64,000 nt of DNA from Gracilibacillus oryzae (GCF_009498735.1 NZ_ML762424.1:330441-394440); one strand, 5' to 3'; positions 9,098-17,943 are shown, counted from the stretch's first letter. Notes: a model not told the origin generated them from the letters alone. Made by a program: numbers and translations.

Positions 9098-10003
9098 TTA
9101 TTTTACCTTTCCATTCTCTACAATTTGTTGCCATGACTCTGTTCCATCTTTGGTTATATATGCTTGGCCTTTTGTCGTATAGATTGCAAATCCCTGACTT
9201 TCTTGAGGGTTTTGTGCAATATAAACAGGTCCATCTTCATTTAAATCAGGTAAATTCAAAGATTCTTTTTCTTCACTTTTAAGATTATATTTAACTAAAT
9301 CTGGACCAGCTTTATAGGTTGCATAATATAAGTTTTCGTCATTAAAATATACTGCAGTTCCTTGTGATGCCTCAGTAATTAATTGAAAACTTTCTCCCCC
9401 ATCATCCGAAAGATAAATTCCATTAGTTGTCGCAGCTGCAGCAATGTTTGAGTTAGTCGGATGTATTGCTAAAGCAAACACTTTACCTTCCAAGCCTTTA
9501 CCATCAACACTTTCCCATGATTCACCATCATCCGAGCTTGTATAGAGTCCTGTTTCTAACTCTGAATTTTTCGCTGGATTCATTAGAAAAATATCATGGC
9601 TGTTATAACCTACTGCCATTGCGTGGAAATCTGTTTCCCCTTCAAACTTTAGACTTTCTAGTGTCTTACCGCCATCAAAACTACGTTGAATTCCAATTGG
9701 GTTGGGTAAATCAGAATCTTTTCCGGGATGTCCTGAAGTATAAAATCCTTTATCGACTGCACTAAACCCCATATAATCATTTAAGTTCTTCGACGTCTTA
9801 TACCATTCGCCTTCACGATAAATTTTCAAACCAGTGTGAGATGCAAAATATAATCCACCGTCATTTCCAGCATAGCCCATTCCATGTACATGCTCCAAAT
9901 TTCCATCATAAGAAACTTCGAACGGTTTATCGGTGCTATTACTGCTACACCCTGCAATTAGTAAACCTGTAAGAATTGTTACAACAATCATTAATCTCTT
10001 CAT
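9098..10003 (-). CDS. Beta-propeller lipoprotein (sortilin/BNR-repeat, F510_1955-like)
   Basis: 301 residues with an N-terminal lipoprotein signal (LLIAGC, Cys at about 19) and repeated Asp-box motifs S-x-D-G-G-x-(S/T) (RSFDGGKTLE, TSSDDGESWE, LSDDGGESFQ, ITKDGTESWQ), giving a BNR-type beta-propeller. The N-terminal HVHGMGY and SHTGL segments are typical of a group annotated as F510_1955 family glycosylhydrolase; glycosidase activity is not shown by visible catalytic residues. ATG at 10003 follows GGAGG. First or second gene of the operon running to the response regulator. Surface copper-binding or sensor-accessory role is conceivable but unproven. Confidence 0.8.
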   Translation of the reverse strand: MKRLMIVVTILTGLLIAGCSSNSTDKPFEVSYDGNLEHVHGMGYAGNDGGLYFASHTGLKIYREGEWYKTSKNLNDYMGFSAVDKGFYTSGHPGKDSDLPNPIGIQRSFDGGKTLESLKFEGETDFHAMAVGYNSHDIFLMNPAKNSELETGLYTSSDDGESWESVDGKGLEGKVFALAIHPTNSNIAAAATTNGIYLSDDGGESFQLITEASQGTAVYFNDENLYYATYKAGPDLVKYNLKSEEKESLNLPDLNEDGPVYIAQNPQESQGFAIYTTKGQAYITKDGTESWQQIVENGKVK

Positions 10004-10111
10004 GTTCGTTTATCCTCCAAATAATAAATATCTTTTTGTCGGTATCATATTAAAAAAATACCCATTTTTTGTGCAGATAGTATGATAATAATACTTTCTG
10101 CAACTTTCCGT

Positions 10112-10324
10112 CTATTTCTTTAAAATAGATTTTAATTGTTCATACTCCTCTTCATCAATTTCACCTTTGGCTAATCGCTCCTTGATAATTTTTTGTGGAT
10201 TTTTCCTGCTTCCGCCTCGAATGAAATTTGCAACTAGTAAAACTCCAAGAATAATTAATCCTAACCAAATAATCATCATTAATATCATTGGCCAATATGA
10301 ACCATATCCATGCATAAAGTGCAT
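10112..10324 (-). CDS. SHOCT-domain small membrane protein
   Basis: 70 residues: a Met/His/Tyr-rich start (MHFMHGYGSYWPM), one transmembrane helix (~12-35), and a C-terminal SHOCT motif (IIKERLAKGEIDEEEYEQLKSILK), a short domain that mediates protein contacts and often sits at the end of membrane-anchored stress proteins. Such proteins are common next to copper genes of Bacillaceae. Transcribed toward the lipoprotein gene at 9098 with a 108-bp gap that contains an imperfect palindrome. Confidence 0.82.
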   Translation of the reverse strand: MHFMHGYGSYWPMILMMIIWLGLIILGVLLVANFIRGGSRKNPQKIIKERLAKGEIDEEEYEQLKSILKK

Positions 10325-10513
10325 TTTGCCACCCTCTTAAACAGTTTCCACTAGTATACAGATAATTTATCAAGAAACTTTGCATGTAGTAAGGTTATCA
10401 AAAAATAATTAATTGAGAAATAATATTTAACAAAGATGTCATAAACACTGCAAAAAATTTGCATACTTTTGAGGTAGAGTATTCATGAATTGCAAAATGA
10501 AAGGAGCATAAAG

Positions 10514-11101
10514 ATGAAAGGTAAAAAAATAATGGCTGGAATGGTTTCTGTAATCGCAGCATTTACGTTATCAGCGTGTTCTGGAAATAATGATGAAACT
10601 ACTCCAGAAGAAAATCAAGATAAGGAAATGGAAATGGAATCTGGTTCAGATGAACATATGGAGATGGATCATTCTGGGTCAGGGGAGGTTCCTGAAAATC
10701 TAACAGTTGCTGAAAATTCAACCTATGAAGTGGGAAGTAAAGCGATTATAACCTCAGATCACATGAAAGGTATGAAAGGTGCTGAAGCAACTATTGTAGG
10801 CGCATATAATACCACAGTCTATACAGTATCTTACACCCCAACAAATGGTGGAGAAAGAGTTGAAAATCATAAATGGGTCATCCATGAAGAAATTGCAGAC
10901 GCTGGCGAAGAACCATTAGAACCCGGAACAGAGGTAACAATAGATGCTTCCCATATGGAGGGAATGGACGGTGTAACTGCAGTAATTGATTCAGCCAAAG
11001 AAACTACAGTATATATGGTAGATTATATGCCAACAACTGGCGGTGAAAAGGTGACAAATCATAAATGGGTAACAGAAAGTGAGTTATCTCCTGTCGAATA
11101 A
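10514..11101 (+). CDS. ydhK: YdhK-family (DUF1541) copper-associated lipoprotein
   Basis: 195 residues: lipoprotein signal (LSAC), an acidic Met/His linker (EMEMESGSDEHMEMDH), then two tandem DUF1541 repeats of about 55 residues, each with a SDHMKGMKGAEATI / ASHMEGMDGVTAVI motif followed by TVY.V.Y.PT.GGE...NHKWV. The repeats' conserved His/Met suggest metal binding at the cell surface. Start at 10514 is fixed by AAAGGAG; the reading from TTG at 10490 would include that site. Monocistronic, ended by a strong terminator. Divergent from the SHOCT gene. Confidence 0.85.
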   Translation: MKGKKIMAGMVSVIAAFTLSACSGNNDETTPEENQDKEMEMESGSDEHMEMDHSGSGEVPENLTVAENSTYEVGSKAIITSDHMKGMKGAEATIVGAYNTTVYTVSYTPTNGGERVENHKWVIHEEIADAGEEPLEPGTEVTIDASHMEGMDGVTAVIDSAKETTVYMVDYMPTTGGEKVTNHKWVTESELSPVE

Positions 11102-11125
11102 GTTCAAGTGTTTCACCCATAACTT

Positions 11126-11162
11126 AGGGCTGTCTTGAATTGACAAGACAGCCCTTTATTTT
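11126..11162 (+). terminator. Intrinsic terminator of ydhK
   Basis: Perfect 12-bp stem AGGGCTGTCTTG / CAAGACAGCCCT followed by TTATTTTT. Confidence 0.9.
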
Positions 11163-11210
11163 TAAAAATTCCTGTTAACCATACTAATTTTCTTTCATAT
11201 CAGTCTATTG

Positions 11211-11462
11211 CTAAAGCACTTTTAAGGTACCCTGTATGCTTTCTAATTTGATCAAGTTACCTTTAATAACATTTTCCAAAAGAAAAATTTTAGCATCAAG
11301 AAAATCATCAAAAATCGCTGCTTCTACCATAACAAACTCATCTTCAAACATTTGTGCAATACAAGCACCATATTTATCACTTTCATCAAACTTCAAAATT
11401 GCTAATCGTATTACAATGCCACGAAAATCAATGTCGTCTTGCCATATAAAATCATTATTCAT
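11211..11462 (-). CDS. Small protein of unknown function, acidic
   Basis: 83 residues with strand-rich start (FIWQDDIDFRGIVIRLAIL), a central FEDEFVMVEAAIFDDFLDAKIFLLENVI and no known motif. Start at 11462 is chosen for the AAGGGGG seven bases upstream; the in-frame codons further upstream cover that site. A TTGACA element lies upstream on the minus strand. It is the first of three consecutive small minus-strand genes; the other two (11643, 12051) look related to each other, and this one shares the same strand-strand-helix pattern (FDDFLDAKIFL) only loosely. Confidence 0.6.
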   Translation of the reverse strand: MNNDFIWQDDIDFRGIVIRLAILKFDESDKYGACIAQMFEDEFVMVEAAIFDDFLDAKIFLLENVIKGNLIKLESIQGTLKVL

Positions 11463-11624
11463 GTGGATTCCCCCTTTCCACATGAACAATTAAACATTTA
11501 AATAACTTTTCCTTTGTCAATAGTCATAAATCTTGTTAAATATCTAGATGGTTTTTATCATGTTACATGCTTTTAGCGGGAAAGAAACATCCTAAGATGC
11601 TGTAGCTCACTGTCACTCATAACC

Positions 11625-11662
11625 AAAAAAATAAGCAAGGGATTATCCCTTACTTATTTTTT
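11625..11662 (-). terminator. Intrinsic terminator overlapping the stop of the 11643 gene
   Basis: Near-perfect 18-bp hairpin AAAAAATAAG-C-AAGGGAT / ATCCCTT-A-CTTATTTTTT with U tract on either strand. Confidence 0.85.
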
Positions 11663-11966
11663 CAAACGCTAATCGGTTTGTTGTACTTATTATACTCTCT
11701 ACAAGTCTTTCATCAAATACATAATCCGATAAAATTGCGGACAGATATTTTATTGTTAAACCAATAGTTGTAAAAACCCTTAAGTGTAATACTTGTTGTC
11801 GTTCTACTCCCATATCTTTTTCTATCATTACATAAAAGAGTGGTTCAGATGAACTTTTCCCCATCCATCCATAACCAGTTTCCTTAGAAATGACAATGTT
11901 GTAATCACCGAAAAATGAATAAACCAAATTGTCTTCTTGTAGTACTCGATCCTTATACTTATCCAT
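11643..11966 (-). CDS. Small protein of unknown function, paralogue of the 12051 gene
   Basis: 107 residues, no signal peptide. Pattern: N-terminal strands (NLVYSFFGDYNIVISKE), a YVMIEKD strand, a basic/polar LHLRVF turn, then VFTTIGLTIKYLSAIL and a closing helix (ERLVESIISTTNRLAFEKI). The same order of elements is found in the 12051 protein (VVIVNEEDL, FFNTGHLARFLLSVI, KKIIKETYDAIQELI). The VF-T-T...L-x-I segment also aligns with C-terminal segments of the large proteins at 12691, 14114 and 26616 (YF-D/R/Q-S...L-I). ATG at 11966 follows AAAGGGAG. Function unknown. Confidence 0.6.
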   Translation of the reverse strand: MDKYKDRVLQEDNLVYSFFGDYNIVISKETGYGWMGKSSSEPLFYVMIEKDMGVERQQVLHLRVFTTIGLTIKYLSAILSDYVFDERLVESIISTTNRLAFEKISKG

Positions 11967-12050
11967 GTAAATCTCCCTTTCTAGAGTAAATTATCTACAC
12001 TATTAACTTATATTTACCAAGCCGAATCCCTTGTTTCTAGGAACCAAATC

Positions 12051-12353
12051 TCAATCTTTTCTGGCAATTAACTCCTGAATGGCATCATAGGTTTCTTTAA
12101 TAATTTTTTTCTCCACAAAGTATTCCGGGATCACAGATAATAGAAATCTAGCAAGGTGGCCGGTATTGAAAAACCTTTGCAATATAACATCCCTTTGCTC
12201 ACCTTGTAGGTCTTCCTCATTAACAATTACTACATAATTACTGTCACTTATGAAATTGTTAACTTTTACTACCGAAACATAATACTGGTCACTCTGTGCC
12301 AAAACCATACTATCATCAGTATAGACAATTCTTGCTTCCGTTCTTGTGTTCAT
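12051..12353 (-). CDS. Small protein of unknown function, paralogue of the 11643 gene
   Basis: 100 residues, soluble, with alternating strands (ARIVYTDDSMVLAQ, YYVSVVKV, YVVIVNEED) followed by RFFNTGHLARFLLSVIPEYF and a final amphipathic helix. It resembles the 11643 product throughout and the C-terminal module of the large 417-438-residue family nearby. ATG at 12353 follows GGGAGAGG. Lies back to back with the first large family member (12691 +), with 340 bases between them that hold the latter's promoter. No known family recognised. Confidence 0.6.
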   Translation of the reverse strand: MNTRTEARIVYTDDSMVLAQSDQYYVSVVKVNNFISDSNYVVIVNEEDLQGEQRDVILQRFFNTGHLARFLLSVIPEYFVEKKIIKETYDAIQELIARKD

Positions 12354-12690
12354 TTCCTCTCCCTCTTTCGTATAGAATTTTTATCATGATGATATTCCAT
12401 ACAGGAACGGTAAAACCTGTTTAAACGCACTAATATTTAAGGGTAAATTGCCCCTAAAATCAACGTTATGAAAATATTAATATGATTATATAGGCCGATA
12501 CTAACATGCTCAATTACTATAAAAGTTTGTATAGCTGCAAAAATAAATCAAAAAAAGTGCTCTATAGATTTGATTCAATAATTTATTTGTTTTATAAATA
12601 GATTGTAGGACATTAGCATAACAATCATAACAACCAATCATAATACAATTCGTAATCGGCCTACCACACAAATTAAGGAGGTTGATTCAT
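12354..12690. other. Intergenic region holding the promoter/leader of the 12691 gene
   Basis: Non-coding stretch of 337 bases. It contains the conserved promoter at 12570-12598 and a leader with GTAGG near the presumed 5' end and CCTAC shortly before the ribosome site. No other gene seen. Confidence 0.6.
12570..12690 (+). promoter_or_regulatory. Conserved promoter and leader, copy 1
   Basis: TTGATT (12570-12575), 17-base spacer, TATAAA (12593-12598) fits a SigA promoter. The element and its flanks (TATAGATTTGATTCA ... TTTGTTTTATAAATAGATTGTAG) recur before the genes at 14114 and 26616. The leader ends AAGGAGGTTGATTCAT before the ATG. GTAGG at the presumed transcript start is complementary to CCTAC near the ribosome site. 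Confidence 0.75.
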
Positions 12691-13935
12691 ATGAAAAATG
12701 AAAAGAGAAGTTTTAAAGAAAGGTACAGTAATAATTGGATTTGTACACTGAAGCGGGGGAAGGAACTCAAAAAAATCTTACTCTCAAATTCTACCGAAGA
12801 GGTTAAATTTTGGTCGGATGGTATATGGGTAAGTAGGAAGCAAAATGAATTTCGGAATGATAATGAAGACCCATTGTTTATACTTACAAAGGATGAGATC
12901 CGATTTATAAACCAAGATACAATTGATAATTCACTCTATAGTATTTATCATTTGATTTTTGGTTTGGATCACCCTGTAAGTGATCTAGATATTCAAGAAT
13001 ATCTATTAGAAGGAAAAAACACTGATATTAAAAGTTTTATACAAAAAGATTTGTTCGAGCAAAATTCTCACTCCTACAATTTTGCGTTTACATACGATAA
13101 CCTTGATTTTAACTGTATTATTGAGTGGGAAAATTCTAGTCGCTTTTTGAGAGTTATACTGGATGATGGAACAATTGGAATTGCGGACGGTATAAGGTAT
13201 ATCATAAACTATCTATTCGATCTCTCAGATGAGATAAGTGATGAATGTCGGGCCTTTGCATTATTTTGTAAGGAGATTAGGGAATTCGAAGCGTTTTATA
13301 GCAATTCAATGAATGAGTCTAAGTCTCAAACAACAACACCCACAGAAGTACTCATGTTGCGAGGTGAAATGGCCCTTTTTGGCTATTACATTAAAGTAGC
13401 GGACCTGATAAACCACTTTCAATTGAATATACCTATTGCCAAAAGAACCGATCAAGAAAAATATGTTGATTTCAACCATTTATTTGACCATTATCATGAC
13501 CTCTACGGTTATATGGATGTTGGAGCCATTGAAGACTACATTTTTTGGTTTATTGAAAACAATACTTTAGAACCCTTTGATATTAGAAAAGAAAAATGCA
13601 TCTACACCAAAAGTTATAAGATTTTTTTAGACAAAGAGTACCCCATAGAATGGAATTACCTTGAAGAATGCTTCAGGATAAAAAAAGCAGATGAGAGTTA
13701 TAAATACTTTGATTCTGCTGGGTCATTAATTGATTATCTTCTTTCAATAGTCTCAGATTTAGATAAAGATATTAAGGATGTTTATAATAAGCAAATTGAA
13801 CAATTGGCTTATGTAATCTGTGAAAACTTGGATGATAATCATGTATATAACTATTTATTGAATTTGATTACAACCTATGAAGAGACAAAACTGTGGAGAA
13901 ATAGCCTACTAAATGACCCTGACTTACCATTCTAG
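12691..13935 (+). CDS. Unknown protein, large family member 1
   Basis: 414 residues, soluble, acidic and aromatic-rich; no signal peptide, no catalytic motif recognised. It is homologous to the 14114 and 26616 products, sharing the N-terminal WxxTLxRxxELxxxLL, HSYxF, FCKEIREFE, TEVxxL, VADLINHFxLxI, EPFxIRKEKCxY, SYKI...EW.YLEECFR.KK and the extreme C-terminal LPF. A probable internal duplication pairs residues ~130-180 with ~310-370 (SYxF/I strands followed by EW, then a YLL helix). Start at 12691 is fixed by AAGGAGG nine bases upstream. Monocistronic with a shared-type promoter. Confidence 0.75.
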   Translation: MKNEKRSFKERYSNNWICTLKRGKELKKILLSNSTEEVKFWSDGIWVSRKQNEFRNDNEDPLFILTKDEIRFINQDTIDNSLYSIYHLIFGLDHPVSDLDIQEYLLEGKNTDIKSFIQKDLFEQNSHSYNFAFTYDNLDFNCIIEWENSSRFLRVILDDGTIGIADGIRYIINYLFDLSDEISDECRAFALFCKEIREFEAFYSNSMNESKSQTTTPTEVLMLRGEMALFGYYIKVADLINHFQLNIPIAKRTDQEKYVDFNHLFDHYHDLYGYMDVGAIEDYIFWFIENNTLEPFDIRKEKCIYTKSYKIFLDKEYPIEWNYLEECFRIKKADESYKYFDSAGSLIDYLLSIVSDLDKDIKDVYNKQIEQLAYVICENLDDNHVYNYLLNLITTYEETKLWRNSLLNDPDLPF

Positions 13936-13942
13936 TAACCGA

Positions 13943-13975
13943 TATAGCAGCATGTTTGACAGCTGCTAAAAATTA
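13943..13975 (+). terminator. Weak terminator-like hairpin
   Basis: TAGCAGC-N10-GCTGCTA followed by AAAAATTAAT just after the 12691 gene; the U tract is poor. Confidence 0.4.
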
Positions 13976-13998
13976 ATATTAATAATAGTTTTATGGAT

Positions 13999-14113
13999 TT
14001 GATTCAATTATTTTTTTGTTTGTATAAATAGATTGTAGGCATTACTATAACGATTAAAAGAATCCATCACACCACTATTTATAATCAGCCTACCACAAAG
14101 GAGGTAGATGATT
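13999..14113 (+). promoter_or_regulatory. Conserved promoter and leader, copy 2
   Basis: TTGATT (13999-14004), 18-base spacer, TATAAA (14023-14028), in the same sequence context as copies 1 and 3. GATTGTAGG follows and CAGCCTACCACAAAGGAGG precedes the start, keeping the GTAGG/CCTAC complementarity of copy 1. Confidence 0.75.
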
Positions 14114-15409
14114 ATGACAAATCAAGAAGAAATACTAGATATGAAAAATAACGAATGGATGGCGACTTTGGAGAGGGTTGAGGAATTAAGGACACTTCTT
14201 ATAAAGATCCAGAGCGGTGATATTTTATTTTGGATAAATGGTGAATGGCATTATAGAAGCAATGAGTACAATTTCCCTAAGGGTTTTATTACTCCCCATT
14301 TTATCCTTAATTCAGAAAGTCTAGGAAATATCGATGAAAAAAATGTAGAGAATGTTATCTTAAATATTCTTAGATTGCTAAATTTATATAATACGTACGT
14401 TATTTTTCATTATGACAGCGGCATTAGTTTCGAGGATTATTTAAGGAAAGAAGAAAATAGTGATATTTCAACTATTTTACATGATAGAGCACACAATAGT
14501 TTATGCCATTCCTATAGTTTTTACGTACATAATGACAAGATTGCATTCAATTATATTTCTTCATGGAATGAGAATGGGAAAGGTATTCATATAGTTTTTA
14601 ATAATTCAAAGTACGGGTTTACATACTTTTACGATTTGACAATGTTCCTTTTAGAGGAGTCATGGGGAATTGCAGATTATGGAACGTACACCCAGTTCTG
14701 CAAGGAAATGAGAAAATTTCAACGTCACTATTACAAAACCACTTCGAATACTGAGGGAGTGTTATTTACCTCTTTTACTGAGGTTGAGTTGCTAAACCCA
14801 GAAAACAGGGTAAAACGTTTTGACTCTAAAGTAGGTTCTTATATGGTGAATACTGCAGTCAGGATTGCAGATATTATTGATTATTTTAATTTGGATATTA
14901 AAGTAACCGATGAAAAATTAATGGAAAAGTATATTGATACACACTATCTATATACTCAATTTGGGTACTATGAATTTTTCAATAATATAACAGTCCCAGA
15001 AGTTGAAGCAATAGTTATGGATACAATTGAAGATATCTTTCCAGAGCCATTCTCGGTAAGAAAACATAAATGTACGTATATAAACAGTTATAATTTTAAG
15101 ATTAATAATGGAACTAATCAAATGGAATGTCTTGCAGAATGGCACTATCTAGAGGAGTGTTACAGGTTTAGAAGGGGAGAAAATGCTTATACATACTTTC
15201 AATCATACGATTTACTAATACATCACATACTTAGAGCATTCAGAAACGAAAAAAGTATTAATTGGGAACAACTTATAGAGGAATGCGTACATTTAATCAA
15301 AGCGATTGAAAAGTCTTCAACAGTGGATACTAGCCTAGAATATCTAATTAATGACATTAAAGACCCTAAAGGGTTAGAACATATACTTTACAACGATTTC
15401 CCCTTCTAA
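14114..15409 (+). CDS. Unknown protein, large family member 2
   Basis: 431 residues. Clearly close to the 26616 product along its whole length (for example ENVI.NI.RLL..YNTY, NNSKYG.T.FY.LT.FLL.ES, DIKV...K..EK.IDT.YL, ITV..VEAIV..T.ED...EPF) and more distant from the 12691 product. Ends FPF. No transmembrane helix or signal peptide. ATG at 14114 is preferred to ATG at 14108 because GGAGG to 14108 is only three bases. Head-to-tail with the 12691 gene, own promoter, terminator at 15442-15475. No known family recognised. Confidence 0.78.
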   Translation: MTNQEEILDMKNNEWMATLERVEELRTLLIKIQSGDILFWINGEWHYRSNEYNFPKGFITPHFILNSESLGNIDEKNVENVILNILRLLNLYNTYVIFHYDSGISFEDYLRKEENSDISTILHDRAHNSLCHSYSFYVHNDKIAFNYISSWNENGKGIHIVFNNSKYGFTYFYDLTMFLLEESWGIADYGTYTQFCKEMRKFQRHYYKTTSNTEGVLFTSFTEVELLNPENRVKRFDSKVGSYMVNTAVRIADIIDYFNLDIKVTDEKLMEKYIDTHYLYTQFGYYEFFNNITVPEVEAIVMDTIEDIFPEPFSVRKHKCTYINSYNFKINNGTNQMECLAEWHYLEECYRFRRGENAYTYFQSYDLLIHHILRAFRNEKSINWEQLIEECVHLIKAIEKSSTVDTSLEYLINDIKDPKGLEHILYNDFPF

Positions 15410-15441
15410 TGTTGTCACCTTGTTATTTTAGAGCCCACTTA

Positions 15442-15475
15442 AAAACTGCCCTTTGCAACAGCTTAGGGCAGTTTT
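15442..15475. terminator. Bidirectional intrinsic terminator
   Basis: AAAACTGCCCT / AGGGCAGTTTT 11-bp stem between the 14114 gene and the hsdR relic. Confidence 0.85.
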
Positions 15476-15478
15476 ATA

Positions 15479-15910
15479 TTATAATGGATTATTTCCATCA
15501 AACCGATAATCCATTTCAAACATTTTATCTGTGTACCATTCACGGAACTCTTCATTCTCAGTAAATTTCTGATACATATCAAATTGATCAAACATATAAT
15601 CTTGAAACACTTCCTGCATAATACGTTTGAAAGCAATTTTTGCATTTTGACGATCAGAATGGCTTTTCGTGTTCTGGTACTCTTCTTTTTCAACTACTTT
15701 TTGCGGAAGCTCTTCCATCATAAATTTTCGAATGGAGTCATTTTCGGCCATGTCTTTACCAAACTTTTCATTAAAGTCCCGAACAATTTCACTTAAATAC
15801 TCTAATTGCGGGTCTTTTATGATACTAGATCCACCAGTAGAAGTGGGATCTAGTTCTGTATTTCCTTCCAATGTTATGTTCTGCTCTCTTTTTGGTCTAC
15901 ACGGTAACTA
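15479..15910 (-). pseudogene. hsdR: 3' relic of a type I restriction enzyme R subunit
   Basis: The open frame (130 codons from a TTG, about 13 more readable upstream) encodes only the C-terminal domain of an HsdR-type protein: IVRDFNEKFGKD, EEYQNTKSHSDRQNAKIAF, EVFQDYMFDQFDMYQKF, EEFREWYTDKMFE all match the helical C-terminal end I recall from one HsdR subfamily of about 1000 residues. No nuclease or helicase part is present, and its 5' edge abuts the stop of the arsenite permease gene at 15914, so a recombination joined the two. Not functional as restriction enzyme. Confidence 0.72.
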
Positions 15911-15913
15911 TCT

Positions 15914-16873
15914 TTAAAGCATATCATCTGGCTCCTTAACCAATTTTAAAATCAGATACGATATTAAAGATAACAATGGTAATTCAACTAATGGTCCAAT
16001 AATTAATACTAAAGCAATTAGCGGTTCTTGAGGAAAAGCTGTCATAGCAATAGCCAATGCAATTGGAGAATTTCTCGCCAGTGTCGTTAAGTTTAAACTT
16101 GCTGTGTTAGCAATATCAAACTTAAATAATCGGCCTATAATCCGCCCAATTATAAAATTAATGATAAAGAACCCAAGTATTGGTACCAGTAATTGTAGTA
16201 ATAAATCCAAGTTATCTAGTAATAATTTTCCTTGTGAAGCAAACATTGCTACGATAGCCATGAATAAGAATACAACTGGTAATGAACTAATTTTTTCTAG
16301 TAGTTTCTCTTCCCTTGATTTCTTCTTTAAAAGATAAGATCTTGTTATATAAGCTGCAGTGAAAGGAAGTATCAATACAAATAAGACACTCTCCACAACA
16401 ACGGAAAAATCAACGACACCCAGAGTGCCTGAAAACAAGTAGAGGTATAATGGTAACAATAATAATTGTAAAATTAAATTTAGTGGTAGTACACTTGTTG
16501 ATAATGCAACATTTCCTTTTGCAAAACCAGTAAAGATAATATACCAATCCGTACATGGTGTAACCATTAGCATGATAAAACCAAGCCATAATGCTGGATT
16601 ATCTGCTAAAAATGTTGCTGCAAGCATCCATGCCAATAGTGGTGTAAGAATAAAATTCATACCTAAACTTATCAATGTAAATTTTCGATTTGAAAAAGAA
16701 CGTTTAATATCTTTCACTGGTATTTGTAAAAAGGTTATATATAACATGATAATTAATAACGGGAGGATAATCTTATCAGCGAATATTTCAATTCCATCTA
16801 CTTGTCAAATGATTAATCCAATCAAAACGGAAGAGATAATTAAAACCGTATATAATTTTTCCAATAAACCCAA
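15914..16873 (-). pseudogene. Arsenite-type permease (ACR3/bile-acid symporter superfamily) interrupted by TGA
   Basis: Reading from TTG at 16873 (after AAGGTGATAACT) gives LGLLEKLYTVLIISSVLIGLII, a TGA stop at 16805-16807, then QVDGIEIFADKIILPLLIIM and a continuous 277-residue membrane protein. Together 319 codons, the usual length, with ten hydrophobic helices and the VTPCTDWYIIFTGFAKGN segment of the arsenic-resistance branch of the superfamily. One base change (for example GGA to TGA) explains the stop. Translation might restart at ATG 16747 but would lack the first helix. Follows the arsO-like gene by 29 bp, so one operon. Likely inactive. Confidence 0.8.
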
Positions 16874-16902
16874 AGTTATCACCTTACTTCTTCTTGAACT
16901 AA

Positions 16903-17943
16903 CTAGTTATTCTTCTGAATATGTTTCATTAAATATTCTGCATCATTCCCGACACCTTGCAAAAGTGCAGAACCCCGTCTAAATTGCCAAGGTAAACCTA
17001 AAAAATATAAACCTTCTATATTGGTAATACCTCTATTATGGACAGGTTTCCCTTTCTCGTCCAATACACCTGATATATCTAACCAAGAATAATTAGATTC
17101 GAATCCTGTAGCCCATATTATGTTATGGACATCAAGAAACGTGTTGTCTTGGAATATAACCTTATTTTCCTTACCATCAATTGATCTATTTGTAATGACA
17201 ACATCACCATTTCGTATAGCGTACTTCAATTCAAGACCAAAGATTGGATCCCCTCTTTTTTGAATTAGTTTTCCATAAAATGAATTTGAAGTTGCCTTTA
17301 ATACTCCAACCTTGTCAAACCACCAAAATATACTTTTATTTTTAATTGTCAAAGGCAGAAATGTTAAACGTTTACCAGTTGATAGATAAGTCTTCTTTTC
17401 TTGAGAAACTTCTACAGCTATCTGCGATCCACTATTTCCACCACCAACTACTAACACATTTCCTTCTTTTAATTGAGAAGGGTTTCGATATTCGGAAGAA
17501 TGTAACTGAACAATCTCCTTTGATAACTTGTTCGCAAAAGCAGGTATTCTTTGCTTCTGAAAAGGACCCGTTGCTATTATGATATTCTCTGCCTTATATT
17601 CCATATGCTCAGTCGAAATGTGAAAAGTATTATTCTTTTTTCGAACACTAGTTACGTTTGTATTATGTTTAATCGGTAGTTTAAAAGATTCCGCATAGAC
17701 CTTCAAATATTGTGATATTTCATCTTTTGTAGGAAAGCCTTGAGCATTCCCTTTGAGTTTTAGCCCCGGTAACGAACTGTATGACCTTGGAGTAAATAAA
17801 ACTAATGAATCGTATCGCCTATCCCAAACTTCTCCTACTTTTTGGTTTTTATCTAATATGAGAAAAGAATGATTTGATTGTTTTAAGTGATACCCCATTG
17901 CTAACCCTGCTTGACTGGCACCGATTATAATTGTCTGATACAT
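16903..17943 (-). CDS. arsO: Flavin-dependent monooxygenase, ArsO-like
   Basis: 346 residues of the FAD/NADPH Baeyer-Villiger/FMO superfamily (CzcO/ArsO group). FAD-binding GASQAGLAMG at residues 8-17, NADPH-binding VGGGNSGSQIA at about 166-176, and the ATGFESNYSWLD near the C-terminus are intact. Such proteins are coded next to arsenite permeases and have been named ArsO; the reaction is not established from sequence. Start ATG at 17943. Upstream of the broken permease in the same direction. No arsR or arsC is seen beside it, so this is a reduced arsenic locus. Confidence 0.8.
   Translation of the reverse strand: MYQTIIIGASQAGLAMGYHLKQSNHSFLILDKNQKVGEVWDRRYDSLVLFTPRSYSSLPGLKLKGNAQGFPTKDEISQYLKVYAESFKLPIKHNTNVTSVRKKNNTFHISTEHMEYKAENIIIATGPFQKQRIPAFANKLSKEIVQLHSSEYRNPSQLKEGNVLVVGGGNSGSQIAVEVSQEKKTYLSTGKRLTFLPLTIKNKSIFWWFDKVGVLKATSNSFYGKLIQKRGDPIFGLELKYAIRNGDVVITNRSIDGKENKVIFQDNTFLDVHNIIWATGFESNYSWLDISGVLDEKGKPVHNRGITNIEGLYFLGLPWQFRRGSALLQGVGNDAEYLMKHIQKNN

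Noticed and set aside
10072-10104. Imperfect palindrome after the SHOCT gene as a terminator
   Set aside because: No U tract follows on the minus strand; may be an operator, but nothing else supports it.
15463-15693. 76-codon Lys-rich minus-strand ORF
   Set aside because: Out-of-frame shadow of the hsdR relic.
16805-16807. TGA as selenocysteine codon in the arsenite permease
   Set aside because: No SECIS-like hairpin is visible and the family has no selenocysteine at this place; a nonsense mutation is simpler.
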